Of a stretch of 64,000 bases of DNA, positions 43,945 to 54,400 are shown one piece after another (positions within the stretch are counted from its first letter, which is position 1; each line of letters opens with the position of its first letter). The stretch comes from Mucilaginibacter paludis DSM 18603 (GTDB taxonomy: Bacteria > Bacteroidota > Bacteroidia > Sphingobacteriales > Sphingobacteriaceae), in the NCBI RefSeq assembly GCF_000166195.2, contig NZ_CM001403.1, positions 4,916,432 to 4,980,431 of the forward strand. Reading direction: 5' to 3'. A program made the translations under genes and the position numbers. The notes under the pieces are model-generated. The model was not told the origin of the DNA and made no database searches. It was given only the letters and a program-made list of their open reading frames with translations.

Positions 43945-44782
43945 ATGCGCGTATGCCTTTTATGTTTCTTTATTTTTATTACTGCCTGCAATAGTAAAAC
44001 GGCGGAAAGAAAAAACCGGTCGATATTATCGTCGGTTGATTCTGTTGCAAGTAATGAGAGCTACCAGGTATACAGGTTAAACGGAAAATCAGGTTTACTT
44101 GATTTAAAAGGAAATGTAATATTACAGGCACAATTTGATTATATAGAAGATTACAGCAGAGATGATTTAATTAGGGTTGACTCGGGAGGGCATCAATTGG
44201 ATTGTGGAGATTGCACCGGTTATGTGTTTAAGAAATATGGGCTGATCACTACAAAAGGTAAAATTCTTTTTAGGCCTGTTTTTGAGGACCTCTCTATTTC
44301 CGACCATTCCGCACGTGTTAAAATAGATAGTTTATACGGATATATTGAATAATAAGGGAAACTGGATCATCAAACCAAAATATAAAGAAGCTCAACCTTT
44401 TTATAAAGGGGTAGCAATAGTCAAAATCAAAAATCGGTATGGTTTGATTAATAAAAAAGGCCAGCTGGTAATCAATCAAATATTTGATGAGTTTTGGGGA
44501 TTTAAAAATGGTGTATCGGTAATAAGGAATTACAATAAATATGGTTTCATTAACTATAGAGGAAAAATAATCTTTCAGATGGCCATTACAGGAGGAGGTA
44601 TAGGCGACTATAACTGGAACTACGGCAAAATTTATCATAAAAAAAAGATATACCTGATTGATACAAACGGACGTATGCCAATTAAAATGGGTTTTGATAG
44701 TGTGGAAACCTACGAAGGAAAAAATAATACTACGATTGCCAAAGGATGGGCGAACGGAAAAAGGGTTGAAATTAATCTTTAA
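43945..44782 (+). pseudogene. WG-repeat lipoprotein interrupted by a +1 frameshift
   Basis: Two frames (ending at 44352, and from about 44345 to 44782) make one protein if a single base is removed near 44347. The first starts at the ATG at 43945 with a lipoprotein signal (MRVCLLCFFIFITAC) and ends in SLYGYIE; the second continues NNKGNWIIKPKYKEAQPF in register with the repeat. WG repeats have the pattern YG-(L/Y/F)-I-x-x-x-G-x-(L/I/W)-(I/V)-x-x-x-F/Y; about five are present across the join, so the break falls inside a repeat. It is either a frame-shifted gene, a sequencing error or, less likely, programmed shifting. WG proteins are poorly characterised. Confidence 0.75.
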
Positions 44783-44901
44783 ATGTTGAAGTTTTTTATT
44801 CCAAATCTTTCAGCCGCTATTAAACGTTTTTTTACCGTAAAAATTATGCTATTCGCCGAAAAGTATATGGTTATTTCAATTAAGTAACCGATTTTTACGA
44901 C

Positions 44902-45666
44902 ATGGCAAATAACCCTATTATTACCGTAAACAACCTGGTTAAAAAATACGGCGATTTTACCGCTGTAAACGGCATTAGCTTTGAAGTTTACGAAGGCGAG
45001 ATCTTCGGTCTGCTTGGCCCTAATGGCGCAGGCAAAACCACAACTCTCGAAATTATTGAAACCCTTCGCGATAAAACCTCGGGCGATATTGTGGTTGATG
45101 GTTTTAACATTGACACCGATGCCGCGAGCATTAAACAAAGAATAGGCGTGCAACTGCAAGCAGCCGGCTATTACCCTAACCTGAATTTAACCGAACTGAT
45201 CCATCTGTTTTCCGGCTTATACGGCGTAACAGTAAGCCCAATAGCGATGCTGGAGAAAGTAGCCTTAACCGATAAGGCCAAAGCCAAATACAAAGAGCTT
45301 TCGGGAGGGCAAAAGCAGCGTTTCTCTATCGCTACCACCCTGATCAATAACCCGCGGATTGTTTTTTTGGATGAACCTACTACCGGCCTCGACCCGCAGG
45401 CGCGCCGCAACCTTTGGGATTTGATCCGCGAGATCAGGAATAACGGCACCACCGTAGTCATAACCACCCATTACATGGACGAAGCTGAAGTATTATGCGA
45501 CAGGGTAGCCTTTGTTGATGGCGGCCATGTTATAGGGATTAACACGCCCGATAACTTTATTGACGAATTGGTGGCCTCGGGCTTCGAGCGGGATAAACAA
45601 GTTAAGAAAGCCAACCTGGAAGACGTATTTATCCATAAAACAGGTAAGGATTTAAGAGAGGCATAG
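44902..45666 (+). CDS. ABC-2 type exporter, ATP-binding subunit
   Basis: A 254-residue ATPase of the DrrA/NodI/CcmA branch that powers export. Motifs: Walker A GLLGPNGAGKTTTLE, Q-loop region RIGVQLQAAGYYPN, signature LSGGQKQRFSIA, Walker B RIVFLDEPTTGLDPQ and the H-loop VITTHYMDEAE. The short C-terminal extension (GFERDKQVKKANLEDVFIHK) is typical of this branch. The matching permease follows 91 bp downstream. The substrate is unknown; related pairs export drugs, lipids or polysaccharides. Confidence 0.94.
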   Translation: MANNPIITVNNLVKKYGDFTAVNGISFEVYEGEIFGLLGPNGAGKTTTLEIIETLRDKTSGDIVVDGFNIDTDAASIKQRIGVQLQAAGYYPNLNLTELIHLFSGLYGVTVSPIAMLEKVALTDKAKAKYKELSGGQKQRFSIATTLINNPRIVFLDEPTTGLDPQARRNLWDLIREIRNNGTTVVITTHYMDEAEVLCDRVAFVDGGHVIGINTPDNFIDELVASGFERDKQVKKANLEDVFIHKTGKDLREA

Positions 45667-45757
45667 GTAGCCAAACTCATCATCGAATTAAAAATCAGAT
45701 AAAATAATAGATCCGGATTGAAGCGATTCCGTTTACCGGAGAAAATAGAACTTAGCT

Positions 45758-46867
45758 ATGAACCAATCATACAGCAACACCAAGGCTACGCTGGCTATTG
45801 CCCGGGCCAGTTTCCGTTCCATTACACGCAGCCCCTCGGCCGTGGTTTTTAGTTTGGCCTTTCCACTGATATTTATCCTGGTATTTGGATTTATAGGCGG
45901 AGGCAGCGGAGGCTTTAAGGTAGATGTGGGCGTAATGAATGGATCAGACACGGCCAATAATATTTACCGTGCCTTGAAAAAGACCGGCGGCGCTAACTTA
46001 ATTGTGAACCAAACCGATGCCGAACTGATGCAAGACCTTGAAAAGGGCCGCACAGATGCGCTGATCAAAATACAGAAGAACGCAAATGCAACACCACCTT
46101 TTACGGTTGATGTAAAATACACCGGCGCCTCGCGCGAGAAGGGGCAGTTTTTCCGCTCTTTATTGTTAATTCCTATCCTGGCCAGCGCCAACCAGCCTAA
46201 AGGCGCTGTACCGCCGCCCGCTGTTGCCGCCCTGCACGAATCAACCATAACCGGGCGCGTTTATAAAACCATCGACTTTATTTTACCCGGCCAGCTGGGT
46301 TTCTCGCTGTTAAGCAGCGGCGTGTTCGGTACGGCCTTTGTTTTTCTGAGTTTGCGGGTTACGCTGGTTATCAAACGCTTTTTTGCCACACCGGTAAAAC
46401 GCTACAGTATAGTACTGGGCGAAATGCTGGCACGGATCATTTTTTCGCTCGTCGGGGCATTATTTATTATAGGCATCGGGCATTTTGCTTTTGGCTTTAC
46501 CTTAATACATGGTTTTGTAACCGTGTTAAACATGTTGGCACTCTCGGTTCTGGGGCTCATCGTATTTATGGGCTTTGGCTTTGTGGTATCGGGCATCGCC
46601 AAAAACGAGAGCAGTGTGCCGCCGATAGCCAATATTATTACCTTACCCCAGTTTTTGCTGTCGGGTACGTTTTTCTCCATCAGCGCTTTCCCCGGCTGGC
46701 TGCAGCCTATCAGCAAGGCGCTCCCGCTAACTTACCTGAACGATGCCATGCGCAAAGTAGCCTTTGAAGGTGCCGGATTATTTGATGTTTGGCATCAGAT
46801 CCTGATCTTGTTGGTATGGCTGATCATCATTTACACGATAGCTGTAAAAACCTTTAAATGGGAATAG
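45758..46867 (+). CDS. ABC-2 type exporter, permease subunit
   Basis: A 369-residue membrane protein with one N-terminal helix (about 25-45, AVVFSLAFPLIFILVFGFIG), a long extracytoplasmic domain (about 50-170) and five to six C-terminal helices. The last core region (LPQFLLSGTFFSISAFPGWL, then LPLTYLNDAMRKVAFEG) is the ABC-2 signature. Pairs with the preceding ATPase. The substrate cannot be inferred. A 161-bp gap separates it from the kinase/AAA operon, so I treat the two units as separate. Confidence 0.92.
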   Translation: MNQSYSNTKATLAIARASFRSITRSPSAVVFSLAFPLIFILVFGFIGGGSGGFKVDVGVMNGSDTANNIYRALKKTGGANLIVNQTDAELMQDLEKGRTDALIKIQKNANATPPFTVDVKYTGASREKGQFFRSLLLIPILASANQPKGAVPPPAVAALHESTITGRVYKTIDFILPGQLGFSLLSSGVFGTAFVFLSLRVTLVIKRFFATPVKRYSIVLGEMLARIIFSLVGALFIIGIGHFAFGFTLIHGFVTVLNMLALSVLGLIVFMGFGFVVSGIAKNESSVPPIANIITLPQFLLSGTFFSISAFPGWLQPISKALPLTYLNDAMRKVAFEGAGLFDVWHQILILLVWLIIIYTIAVKTFKWE

Positions 46868-46966
46868 GTTAAGGGCTACAATAGTTTCTACATTCAAAAT
46901 TACAGGTTGGTTTGCAAATTCAGTGTAATTGTAAATCAGCCTGTTGTTTTTTCTTGGTGTTGTAAT

Positions 46967-47018
46967 TTGATGAGCGTATAATGAATTGAAAAATTAAATT
47001 TTATATTTAGCTCATCAA
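46967..47018 (+). promoter_or_regulatory. Inverted repeat TTGATGAGC...GCTCATCAA flanking a promoter-like site
   Basis: A perfect 9-bp inverted repeat with a 34-bp AT-rich spacer, ending 10 bp before the ATG at 47029. Within it, TATATTTA (47002-47009) resembles the TAnnTTTG -7 box (one mismatch). This could be an operator for the six-gene operon or an mRNA leader stem. Confidence 0.35.
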
Positions 47019-47028
47019 CTTTATCATT

Positions 47029-47637
47029 ATGATATTCCTTTTTTTGTTGCGCGTTATATGTAGTGTAGTCCCTATTCCCCTAATTGCTTACGCGGTTTTT
47101 TTATGGATTAAAACCCCAGCGCCCAGGCCTGATGATTTCAATAAGAAAATGATGATTTTAATCATACCGGCTCTTATTGTTGCTCATTGCACATTTATCC
47201 TTTCAATGACTCAAATGGTTTTTGAAAAAGATCAACACAAATTAAGAAATGGCGCCTATGTAAACCTGGCTTTAAAAGATACCATTAGGCTTGTTAACGA
47301 TTCTTTATTTATTAACTATAACAGCAAGGACAGCCTGAAAGCCGTTTCTTTAAATTATGAATTTTCGGGAGATGAGGTACCTTCATTTCTAAGGGATGAC
47401 CAATGGAAGCGAATATCAACCAGTATGGCACACTATTTTAAAAAGACGCCCATTAACCCTGATATCCCTGGCGAAATCAGCCTGAAAGCAACTGTGAAGA
47501 AGCAGCCGGATTTACATTACCGGTTTAAGTTAACCGGGGACACGATAAGCATGAACGCCGACCGCGATACCACACAACTGATTAAATACATCAAATTGAG
47601 TTCTGCACCTCATGGTCAACCAGCAACAACAAAATAA
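47029..47637 (+). CDS. Small membrane protein, first gene of the kinase/AAA operon
   Basis: A 202-residue protein that I do not recognise. Two N-terminal membrane helices (about 2-27, FLFLLRVICSVVPIPLIAYA; and about 43-66, ILIIPALIVAHCTFILSM) are followed by a soluble domain of about 135 residues with alternating polar strands (SLNYEFSGDEVPSFLRDD, ISLKATVKKQPDLHYRFK). No catalytic motif is visible. Its 3' end overlaps the zinc-ribbon gene by 26 bp, so it is translated with the operon. It could be a membrane anchor or sensor for the downstream system. Confidence 0.75.
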   Translation: MIFLFLLRVICSVVPIPLIAYAVFLWIKTPAPRPDDFNKKMMILIIPALIVAHCTFILSMTQMVFEKDQHKLRNGAYVNLALKDTIRLVNDSLFINYNSKDSLKAVSLNYEFSGDEVPSFLRDDQWKRISTSMAHYFKKTPINPDIPGEISLKATVKKQPDLHYRFKLTGDTISMNADRDTTQLIKYIKLSSAPHGQPATTK

Positions 47638-48520
47638 TTTTCAGGTTAAGCAAAACCAGGCTGCTGAACAGGAAACTCAAAACTCCGGTAAATGTAGGCA
47701 TTGTGGCCATACAACCATCGCAGGTGCCGATATTTGCGAAAGCTGCAGCGCGTGGCAATTAGAGGGCCAATGTTGTTTTTGTTACGCGGCTGTTAAGCCG
47801 GGGCAAAAATTTTGCGGCACCTGCGGTAACCCGCCCGAAGGTATGGTGTGTAAGCAATGTGGTACGCATTCTATATTTGATTTTTGCCCCCAGTGTACAA
47901 ACACCGTATCCCGGGATGCCGCTGGCTACCTGGAGCAATTTAAAACCATGCCCGAAGTGGTTGAGATTTTGCAACAGATCAATACCTTGAATGCTGATAC
48001 GGCTGGCATATCGCCATCGCAAACAAAAAAAACGGAGCCGCCTGCAGATACCGCCTGGTTGAGCGAGCTTGAAAAATACGAAGAACGTTTTCAACAGGAT
48101 GGCAAGGCGGAACAGAAAGTCGGTCAGGAATCAGCCCCCCAGCCCAAATTCACTTTTGGCACCGCTAAGAACAAAGATGTGAGCGAAGCTTTGAGTTTGG
48201 CAGACCAGGCGGCTAAATTACCCGATTTAATGGCACTTGAGCAGCGAAGGGCTGAGCTTGAAAGCAAAATTGCCGCCCTGCAAAAGCGAGCCTTTAGTAG
48301 TAACCAGGAAGCCCGTAAATTTTATACCAGCCTGCGCGTTACCATTCCGCAGATCAGAACTGTGGAGACGGTAACTCCGGTAGTGGTAGGCTGGCAATGT
48401 AATTTTGCAGGCCTGGTGCATCCCCGCCCCGAAAATTGTGAACGCCCTTATCTGGGAGGAGTATGGGTTACCGATTTTAGCACAAGCACAGAGAAGAAGA
48501 TTGTTTACGACGAGATATAA
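47612..48520 (+). CDS. Triple zinc-ribbon protein
   Basis: A 302-residue soluble protein. The N-terminal third has three CxxC-CxxC ribbons (Cys28/31-42/45, 54/57-68/71 and 80/83-92/95). A linker (about 110-205) is acidic and Pro/Gln-rich. A short coiled coil (LEQRRAELESKIAALQKR, about 210-235) and a C-terminal domain with VVVGWQCNFAGLVHPRPENC and GGVWVTDFSTSTEKKIVYDE follow. I know no named family for the C-terminal part. The AAA and FHA proteins of the same operon also start with zinc ribbons, suggesting shared assembly or docking. The start overlaps the membrane-protein gene, and the kinase gene starts 20 bp later. Confidence 0.8.
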   Translation: MVNQQQQNNFQVKQNQAAEQETQNSGKCRHCGHTTIAGADICESCSAWQLEGQCCFCYAAVKPGQKFCGTCGNPPEGMVCKQCGTHSIFDFCPQCTNTVSRDAAGYLEQFKTMPEVVEILQQINTLNADTAGISPSQTKKTEPPADTAWLSELEKYEERFQQDGKAEQKVGQESAPQPKFTFGTAKNKDVSEALSLADQAAKLPDLMALEQRRAELESKIAALQKRAFSSNQEARKFYTSLRVTIPQIRTVETVTPVVVGWQCNFAGLVHPRPENCERPYLGGVWVTDFSTSTEKKIVYDEI

Positions 48521-48540
48521 AAAAAGCATAAAATATTAAA

Positions 48541-51450
48541 ATGAGTACTCAAAGAATTGGCGACGATGGTATTATCCCAGCTAATAACAGCAATGCCACA
48601 AGCCGTTTATCCGATAACTCGTCGGCAGGTTCTACCAGCAGAATCTCGGATACCACCATTGTTGGCAGCGGAGCAGGCCTGCCCGATGCTGATCAGGGAA
48701 TTATAAGTTCGGGAAACGTTGCGCCAACACATTTAGCTCCGGGCGTACAGATCAACCTTAACGGGCATGATTTTACCATCGCGAAGCTGATTACAAGTTC
48801 GGGTGAGGCAGAAATTTACCTGGTGCAGGGGGATAAAGAACAAGTGGTACTTAAATACTATTTTTCGAACTATAAACCGAAGGACGAGATTATAACCAAA
48901 CTCCACGCACTCAAACGGAAAGACATTATGAGCCCGCTGGATTCGGGCATTTACCAGGATCGTTTTTTTGAGTTGAGCGAATATATGACAGGCGGCACCA
49001 TGGATGCCCTTATGCCTTTGAAGGATTTTGGAAAGATAAAAAAATACGCAGGCTTAATTGCAGAGGCGCTTAACGCCTGCCATCAAAACGGAATTATTCA
49101 CCGCGATATAAAGCCCGTTAATATTTTCTTTCGTACTGCTGCTAAGGATGAAATTGTGCTGGGCGACTTTGGTATCTCGTCGGCCTTGCAGGCCGGGGCC
49201 GATTACCGCTTTACAACAAGCGTTAACCGCACTACGGCTTACGCTGCGCCCGAGCTTTTTACTAATATCAATAACCAAACTACGCTTGATAAAAAGGTAG
49301 ACTACTATGCCCTGGGTATTAGTTTACTGGAACTTTGGCTGGGGCACGACCCCTTTAGGGATTTTGCCGAATTTATGGCCATGCGTATTAAGATTGAGGG
49401 CCGCGTAATTATCCCCGCCGATATGGATAGCCAACTGCAGACCCTGATTAAAGGCCTGATTACAACCGAGCCGCCCAAACGCTGGGGATACGAAGAAGTT
49501 AACAAATGGCTAAGGGGCGAGGCAGTAGAGGTACATCAAACCAGCAATCGCGCAAAATTTAAGCCTTACGAATGGGACGACCTGAAAAACGTTGTTATTG
49601 ACGAGCCCAAAGAACTGGCCGAGCTAATGGACAATGACAGGAAGAAGGCCACCCGCCAATTATACTCGCGAGCCATACCAGATTGGGTAAAAAATAACTC
49701 GCAGGATATGTACAGCGAGTTATTGTACATTGTTGAAAAGGAGTTTCCGAATAATACAGCCGAAAATGCCGCCGCAGGTGTTACAAAAGCTATCTACACT
49801 TTAGATAGGGAGCGATCATTCAAAGGCTACGACGGAACGGTTTGCAATAGCATTAAAGATATTGCAAGGCATGTTGAAGCCAAATTTAATTACTACCGCG
49901 AGCATCTGAAAAACCCGAGGACCGACTTGTATCTGTTTTTTGAAACACGTGGCTTTGAAGACAGGGTTAGCAAGTATCAAAAATATTTTATGCTTTACGT
50001 ACCCGAGAGGGCGCTGAACCTGATCATTCTTGATCTGGATGATAATAACCTGGTGCTTGATAATACAGTTTATGATAATGTGCAGCAACTGGTAGATTCA
50101 AATCGGGATCTGGTTAAGGAAGTTGTTAATCCCGACTCCAAAATTTCGTTGTGGCTTGATCTTACCTACCGCCATTTGATGACCAGGATCAATACCTGGC
50201 GGGGCGATGCCAAAAATCAAAATATCGAAACCCTGCGTTATGTGCTTAATATTTCGGGGTTCAGGCTTAACGGGCAGGAAGCTGCCGATGTTAAGTCGTT
50301 TATTACTTTGTTGCAAAGCAATATCGGGCAGTTTACAACCGCTGCCGATGCGCAAAAAAATAGCAATAATGCCAATTACTGGCTTAATAATTACCAGTCC
50401 ACTTCGCTGGCGGCGGTATTTGGCCAATTGCTTGCTGGCGGTAATTTAAGTAAGGATAATTTTATGGGCATTTATTCGGCTGCTATGGCTTTGCCCGATA
50501 CCAAGCCCTTCCAATTGGCAACCCAGGCAGCCGGATTAATACGGCAGGTACCTGGCATAGATGCTGAAAACAAAAAGGCCTTGGCCAACATTACCAAAAA
50601 TGCTTTTAAACAATACCTGGATAACAATCGCAGCGTAGCTGTTTACGCTTTGGATAACCTGGAAAAGATGCTGAGGGCCATTCAGGGAATTCAAACGGCC
50701 GATCATCAATTTGCGGAGTTTTTGCTTATGGCTTTAAATGTGAAGATCCGGAATGATATTCACAGCGACCTGGACAAAATCAAAGATAATTCGGACTCAT
50801 TCGCTTTGTATTATGCACGCTTAATCGAATTTTTTAAACAGGTTCAAGCTATCTTACCTACGTTGCCTGTTTTAATTGATTTTAAACGCAAGCAGGATCA
50901 GATCGATTTAAGCAAACAGCAAATTGAATCGAAGTATAATACTCAAAAGGCAAGCGAGGAGCATAAAATTAACATGGCTTACGCTACGCTGCAAGCTGAT
51001 CAGGAAAAGCTACAAATAGATTATAAACCTTATTTTAAAAGCTATGCTATCATATTATGGGGTACCATGTCTGTTATACAAATCTATTTTGTCATTTTAA
51101 CCTACTTGTTGAGTAACATATGGTCGGGTTTCGAATTATCTTTGTTTATAGCAGGTATGCCTATTAGTGCTGCCTTTTATGTATTTATAGGTTATTGGGT
51201 TATAGGTAAAATAAAGTTAAGTGTCCCGTTTGCTAAATTGCTTGTGCGCCCGTTAGTGCCTATTCGCGGTAGCCAATTGTATGTGGAGATAGATAAATTA
51301 AGGAGTGCTATTGAACCCGAAAAGGCCGGTAAAATTGACATGTTAAATACCCGTGTTAACGGAAGGATTAATGATGAATTATTTTCAGAGAGTATCCGGA
51401 TTATGCTGACCGATCAAACCGATGGTACTCCCGTTACTGCTGTTCAATAA
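48541..51450 (+). CDS. Membrane-anchored Ser/Thr protein kinase with long C-terminal region
   Basis: A 969-residue kinase. Residues 1-60 are Ser/Thr/Asn/Gly-rich with TSRLSD and TSRISD repeated, a likely phosphorylated tail. The Hanks-type kinase domain (about 70-330) has ATP-binding Lys105 (VVLKYY), HRDIKPVN with catalytic Asp189, the Mg-binding GDFGISS (Asp209) and AAPELFT. The Gly-rich loop is weak (ITSSGEAEIYLV). About 340-830 is a long helical region without a recognised domain. Two membrane helices (about 837-895: ILWGTMSVIQIYFVILTYLL and LFIAGMPISAAFYVFIGYW) anchor it. Its stop and the AAA start share one base (TAATG). It is likely the writer of the system whose eraser is the PP2C gene. 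Confidence 0.92.
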   Translation: MSTQRIGDDGIIPANNSNATSRLSDNSSAGSTSRISDTTIVGSGAGLPDADQGIISSGNVAPTHLAPGVQINLNGHDFTIAKLITSSGEAEIYLVQGDKEQVVLKYYFSNYKPKDEIITKLHALKRKDIMSPLDSGIYQDRFFELSEYMTGGTMDALMPLKDFGKIKKYAGLIAEALNACHQNGIIHRDIKPVNIFFRTAAKDEIVLGDFGISSALQAGADYRFTTSVNRTTAYAAPELFTNINNQTTLDKKVDYYALGISLLELWLGHDPFRDFAEFMAMRIKIEGRVIIPADMDSQLQTLIKGLITTEPPKRWGYEEVNKWLRGEAVEVHQTSNRAKFKPYEWDDLKNVVIDEPKELAELMDNDRKKATRQLYSRAIPDWVKNNSQDMYSELLYIVEKEFPNNTAENAAAGVTKAIYTLDRERSFKGYDGTVCNSIKDIARHVEAKFNYYREHLKNPRTDLYLFFETRGFEDRVSKYQKYFMLYVPERALNLIILDLDDNNLVLDNTVYDNVQQLVDSNRDLVKEVVNPDSKISLWLDLTYRHLMTRINTWRGDAKNQNIETLRYVLNISGFRLNGQEAADVKSFITLLQSNIGQFTTAADAQKNSNNANYWLNNYQSTSLAAVFGQLLAGGNLSKDNFMGIYSAAMALPDTKPFQLATQAAGLIRQVPGIDAENKKALANITKNAFKQYLDNNRSVAVYALDNLEKMLRAIQGIQTADHQFAEFLLMALNVKIRNDIHSDLDKIKDNSDSFALYYARLIEFFKQVQAILPTLPVLIDFKRKQDQIDLSKQQIESKYNTQKASEEHKINMAYATLQADQEKLQIDYKPYFKSYAIILWGTMSVIQIYFVILTYLLSNIWSGFELSLFIAGMPISAAFYVFIGYWVIGKIKLSVPFAKLLVRPLVPIRGSQLYVEIDKLRSAIEPEKAGKIDMLNTRVNGRINDELFSESIRIMLTDQTDGTPVTAVQ

Positions 51451-54400
51451 TGGAGTGTATTGCTTGTAAAACACCTAACCGGCCTATTGCTAAGTATTGC
51501 AAGGCCTGCGGTACGGCTATCACTACTGCACAGGTGCTTAAACCCATCGGTCAGCAATCGGCAATCCAACTGGACGACCTGGACGGTTTAGTTGGCCTTG
51601 CCGAAGTAAAAGCCCAGATTAAAAAGCAAGTTAGCGCTGCAGTAAATATGCGCAAAGCAGGCTTTTCTTATGATAACCGTAATCTGTATACCATTTTGGT
51701 GGGCGGCTCCGGAACCGGGAAAAACAGAATTGTTGAGGTATTGGCGTCCGTGCTGTTTAAAAACGGCATTACTACCAGGGCCGATATGAAGACGATAGCC
51801 GCTGCCGACTTTGGCGAATTTGCGCGGAATTTATCCGCCAACCTCGATGCCGCCAAAGGCGGTATCCTGTTTATTGATCATGTTCATCAACTGGTGCCAT
51901 CCGGTTATCAGCCAGGGCAATCCACACCTATTGATAAGTTATATGCTGCTATTGAAAGCCGGGCGGCAGATCCCATTATTGTTTTAGCTTCCAAAGAAGA
52001 AGGCTTCCGCGAATACCTTAAAGCCAATCCGGAAGTAAATAACCGCTTTAATCTCAAATTTTATCTTCCGGCGTTAACACTCGATCAGATGGTAACCCTG
52101 GCCGGAAAAATCATCGCTGATCAACACTATGAACAGCAGGAAGATTTTGGAATAAAATTACGAAACAGGCTGGCTTATTTATTCCGGAACCAGGGTGATG
52201 CCGAGCAATCAGTTAAAATAGGGAAGGGTGGCTTCCTGGTCAACAAGGAGATCAACAATATCATCAGCGATCATTTCTCGGCGCCCGATCCCCGTTTCCC
52301 GCCGCAATTATTATTGGCGGACGATATTAAGGGCGAAGTGTATATCCAGCAAACAGCTACCGAAGTATTGGCTGATCTGGATGATTTTGTGGGGATGGAT
52401 AACGTAAAAACATTTATCCGCAACCTGGTCAACCTGGTTTCTCTTCAACAAAAAGATGCTACCATAACCGGTAAAACCGATGTGATAGGTGCCCATATCA
52501 TCCTGACGGGTAATCCCGGTACAGGTAAAACCACTCTTGCTAAAAAGCTCGGCGAAATTTTTGCTGCTTCGGGCATTTTATCAAGCGGGCATGTGGTTGA
52601 AATGGACCGGAGCAAGTTAGTAGGGCAATATGTTGGCGAAACACCGCTGCTGGTGCAAAAAGCCTGCGACGAAGCTATTGGCGGCGTGCTTTTTATTGAC
52701 GAAGCCTATACCTTGGTTCAAAACGATCAGGATACCTACGGCCACGAAGCCATCGATACGCTGATTAAGCGGATGGAAGATGATAGAGGCAAATTTATCA
52801 TGATAGCTGCCGGGTACGAACGCCCGATGCAGAATTTTATAGATGCTAATCCAGGAATGAAATCGCGGGTAAAGGATAATATTTTTAACCTGCCCGATTA
52901 TAACCCGGCACAACTTTTACAGATCCTGAAGGGTTTTGTAAAACAGGGAGGCTATGAGTTAGCAGCCGATGCGGAAACAAAAGCTGCCGGGTTGTTAGAA
53001 GATATGTTTAACAGGCGCAGCAAAGATTTTGGTAACGCCCGGGATGTACGGAATTTTTATGAAGCGGCGCTGTCAAAAAGGGCAGCCCGTATCAATGCCG
53101 CTCCCACCACAAATTATGATCGGATATTGTCAGAAGCAGACCTGCCCGGCGGAGACGCTGTTTTACCGGCGGGTGGTATTGATGAGGTACTGAGCGCTTT
53201 GAACAAACTAACAGGTTTGGCTGGAGTTAAATCTGAAATTGCCGAAATGGTTGATTTTCTGCAAGGCGAAAAGCTGAGGGCCGAAGCTGGCAGCAAAAAA
53301 ATGACCATCAGCCTGCATTTTGTTTTTGCAGGTAACCCGGGAACGGGTAAAACTACAGTGGCCCGCATTCTGGCCAAAATATTTAAAGGCTTAGGTATCT
53401 TACCGTCGGACAAATTGGTGGAGGTCACCGATAAAGACCTGGTTTCGGGTTACGTAGGGCAAACCTCGGCCCAAACCAATAAAGTGATTGATAGCGCTAT
53501 GGGCGGTGTGCTTTTTATTGATGAGGCTTACACCCTGTCAAAAGGAATAAGCTCAGGCACGGGTGGTTTTGGGAGCGAGGCCATTGATACCTTGTTGAAA
53601 CGGATGGAGGACGACCGCGGCAAGTTTATCGTGATAGCGGCAGGGTATTCAAAACAAATGCAGGATTTTCTGGATAGCAACCCAGGTTTGGACTCGCGCT
53701 TTTCAAAGAAAATTACCTTTGACGATTATGGGCCCGATGAGCTTAGCCAGATTATGCTCTCGATGATAGCGCAAAATGGCTTTACTGCCGACGATGCAGC
53801 TAAGGCGAGAATAAAGGCTTATCTGGCTGATGTTTACAATAAACGGGATAAACGTTTTGCCAATGGGCGTACCGTGCGAAACGCGTTTGAGGATATGGTG
53901 CAAACCCAATCGCGGCGCATTGTCAAGCAAAAAAACAGCGGCCTCGCATTTAACCCAATGGCTATCATGGAGGACGATGTTCCTTTTGAACCCGCGAAAG
54001 AAATATCACCCGCTGACGCGTTGGCCGAGCTGAACCAGCTCATAGGTTTGCGCGCCGTGAAAGATGAGATTGGCGGCCTGATCAGTTTTTTAGAAATTGA
54101 AAAGATGCGTGCTGCAAGCGGGCAAACAGGCGGTACCACCTTGAATTTGCATTTTATATTTAAGGGTAAGCCCGGAACCGGTAAAACCACCGTGGCGCGT
54201 ATCCTGGCCAAAGTTTTTAAGGCTTTAGGGGTATTGCCTGTTGGCCAGTTGATTGAAACCGACCGTAAGGATTTGGTAGGCCAGTATGTTGGCCATACGG
54301 CTAAGCAAACCTCGGATGTAATTGATAAGGCTATGGGAGGAGTTCTATTTATTGATGAAGCCTATACGCTGATCCCCGAAGGGAACCCCAATGATTTTGG

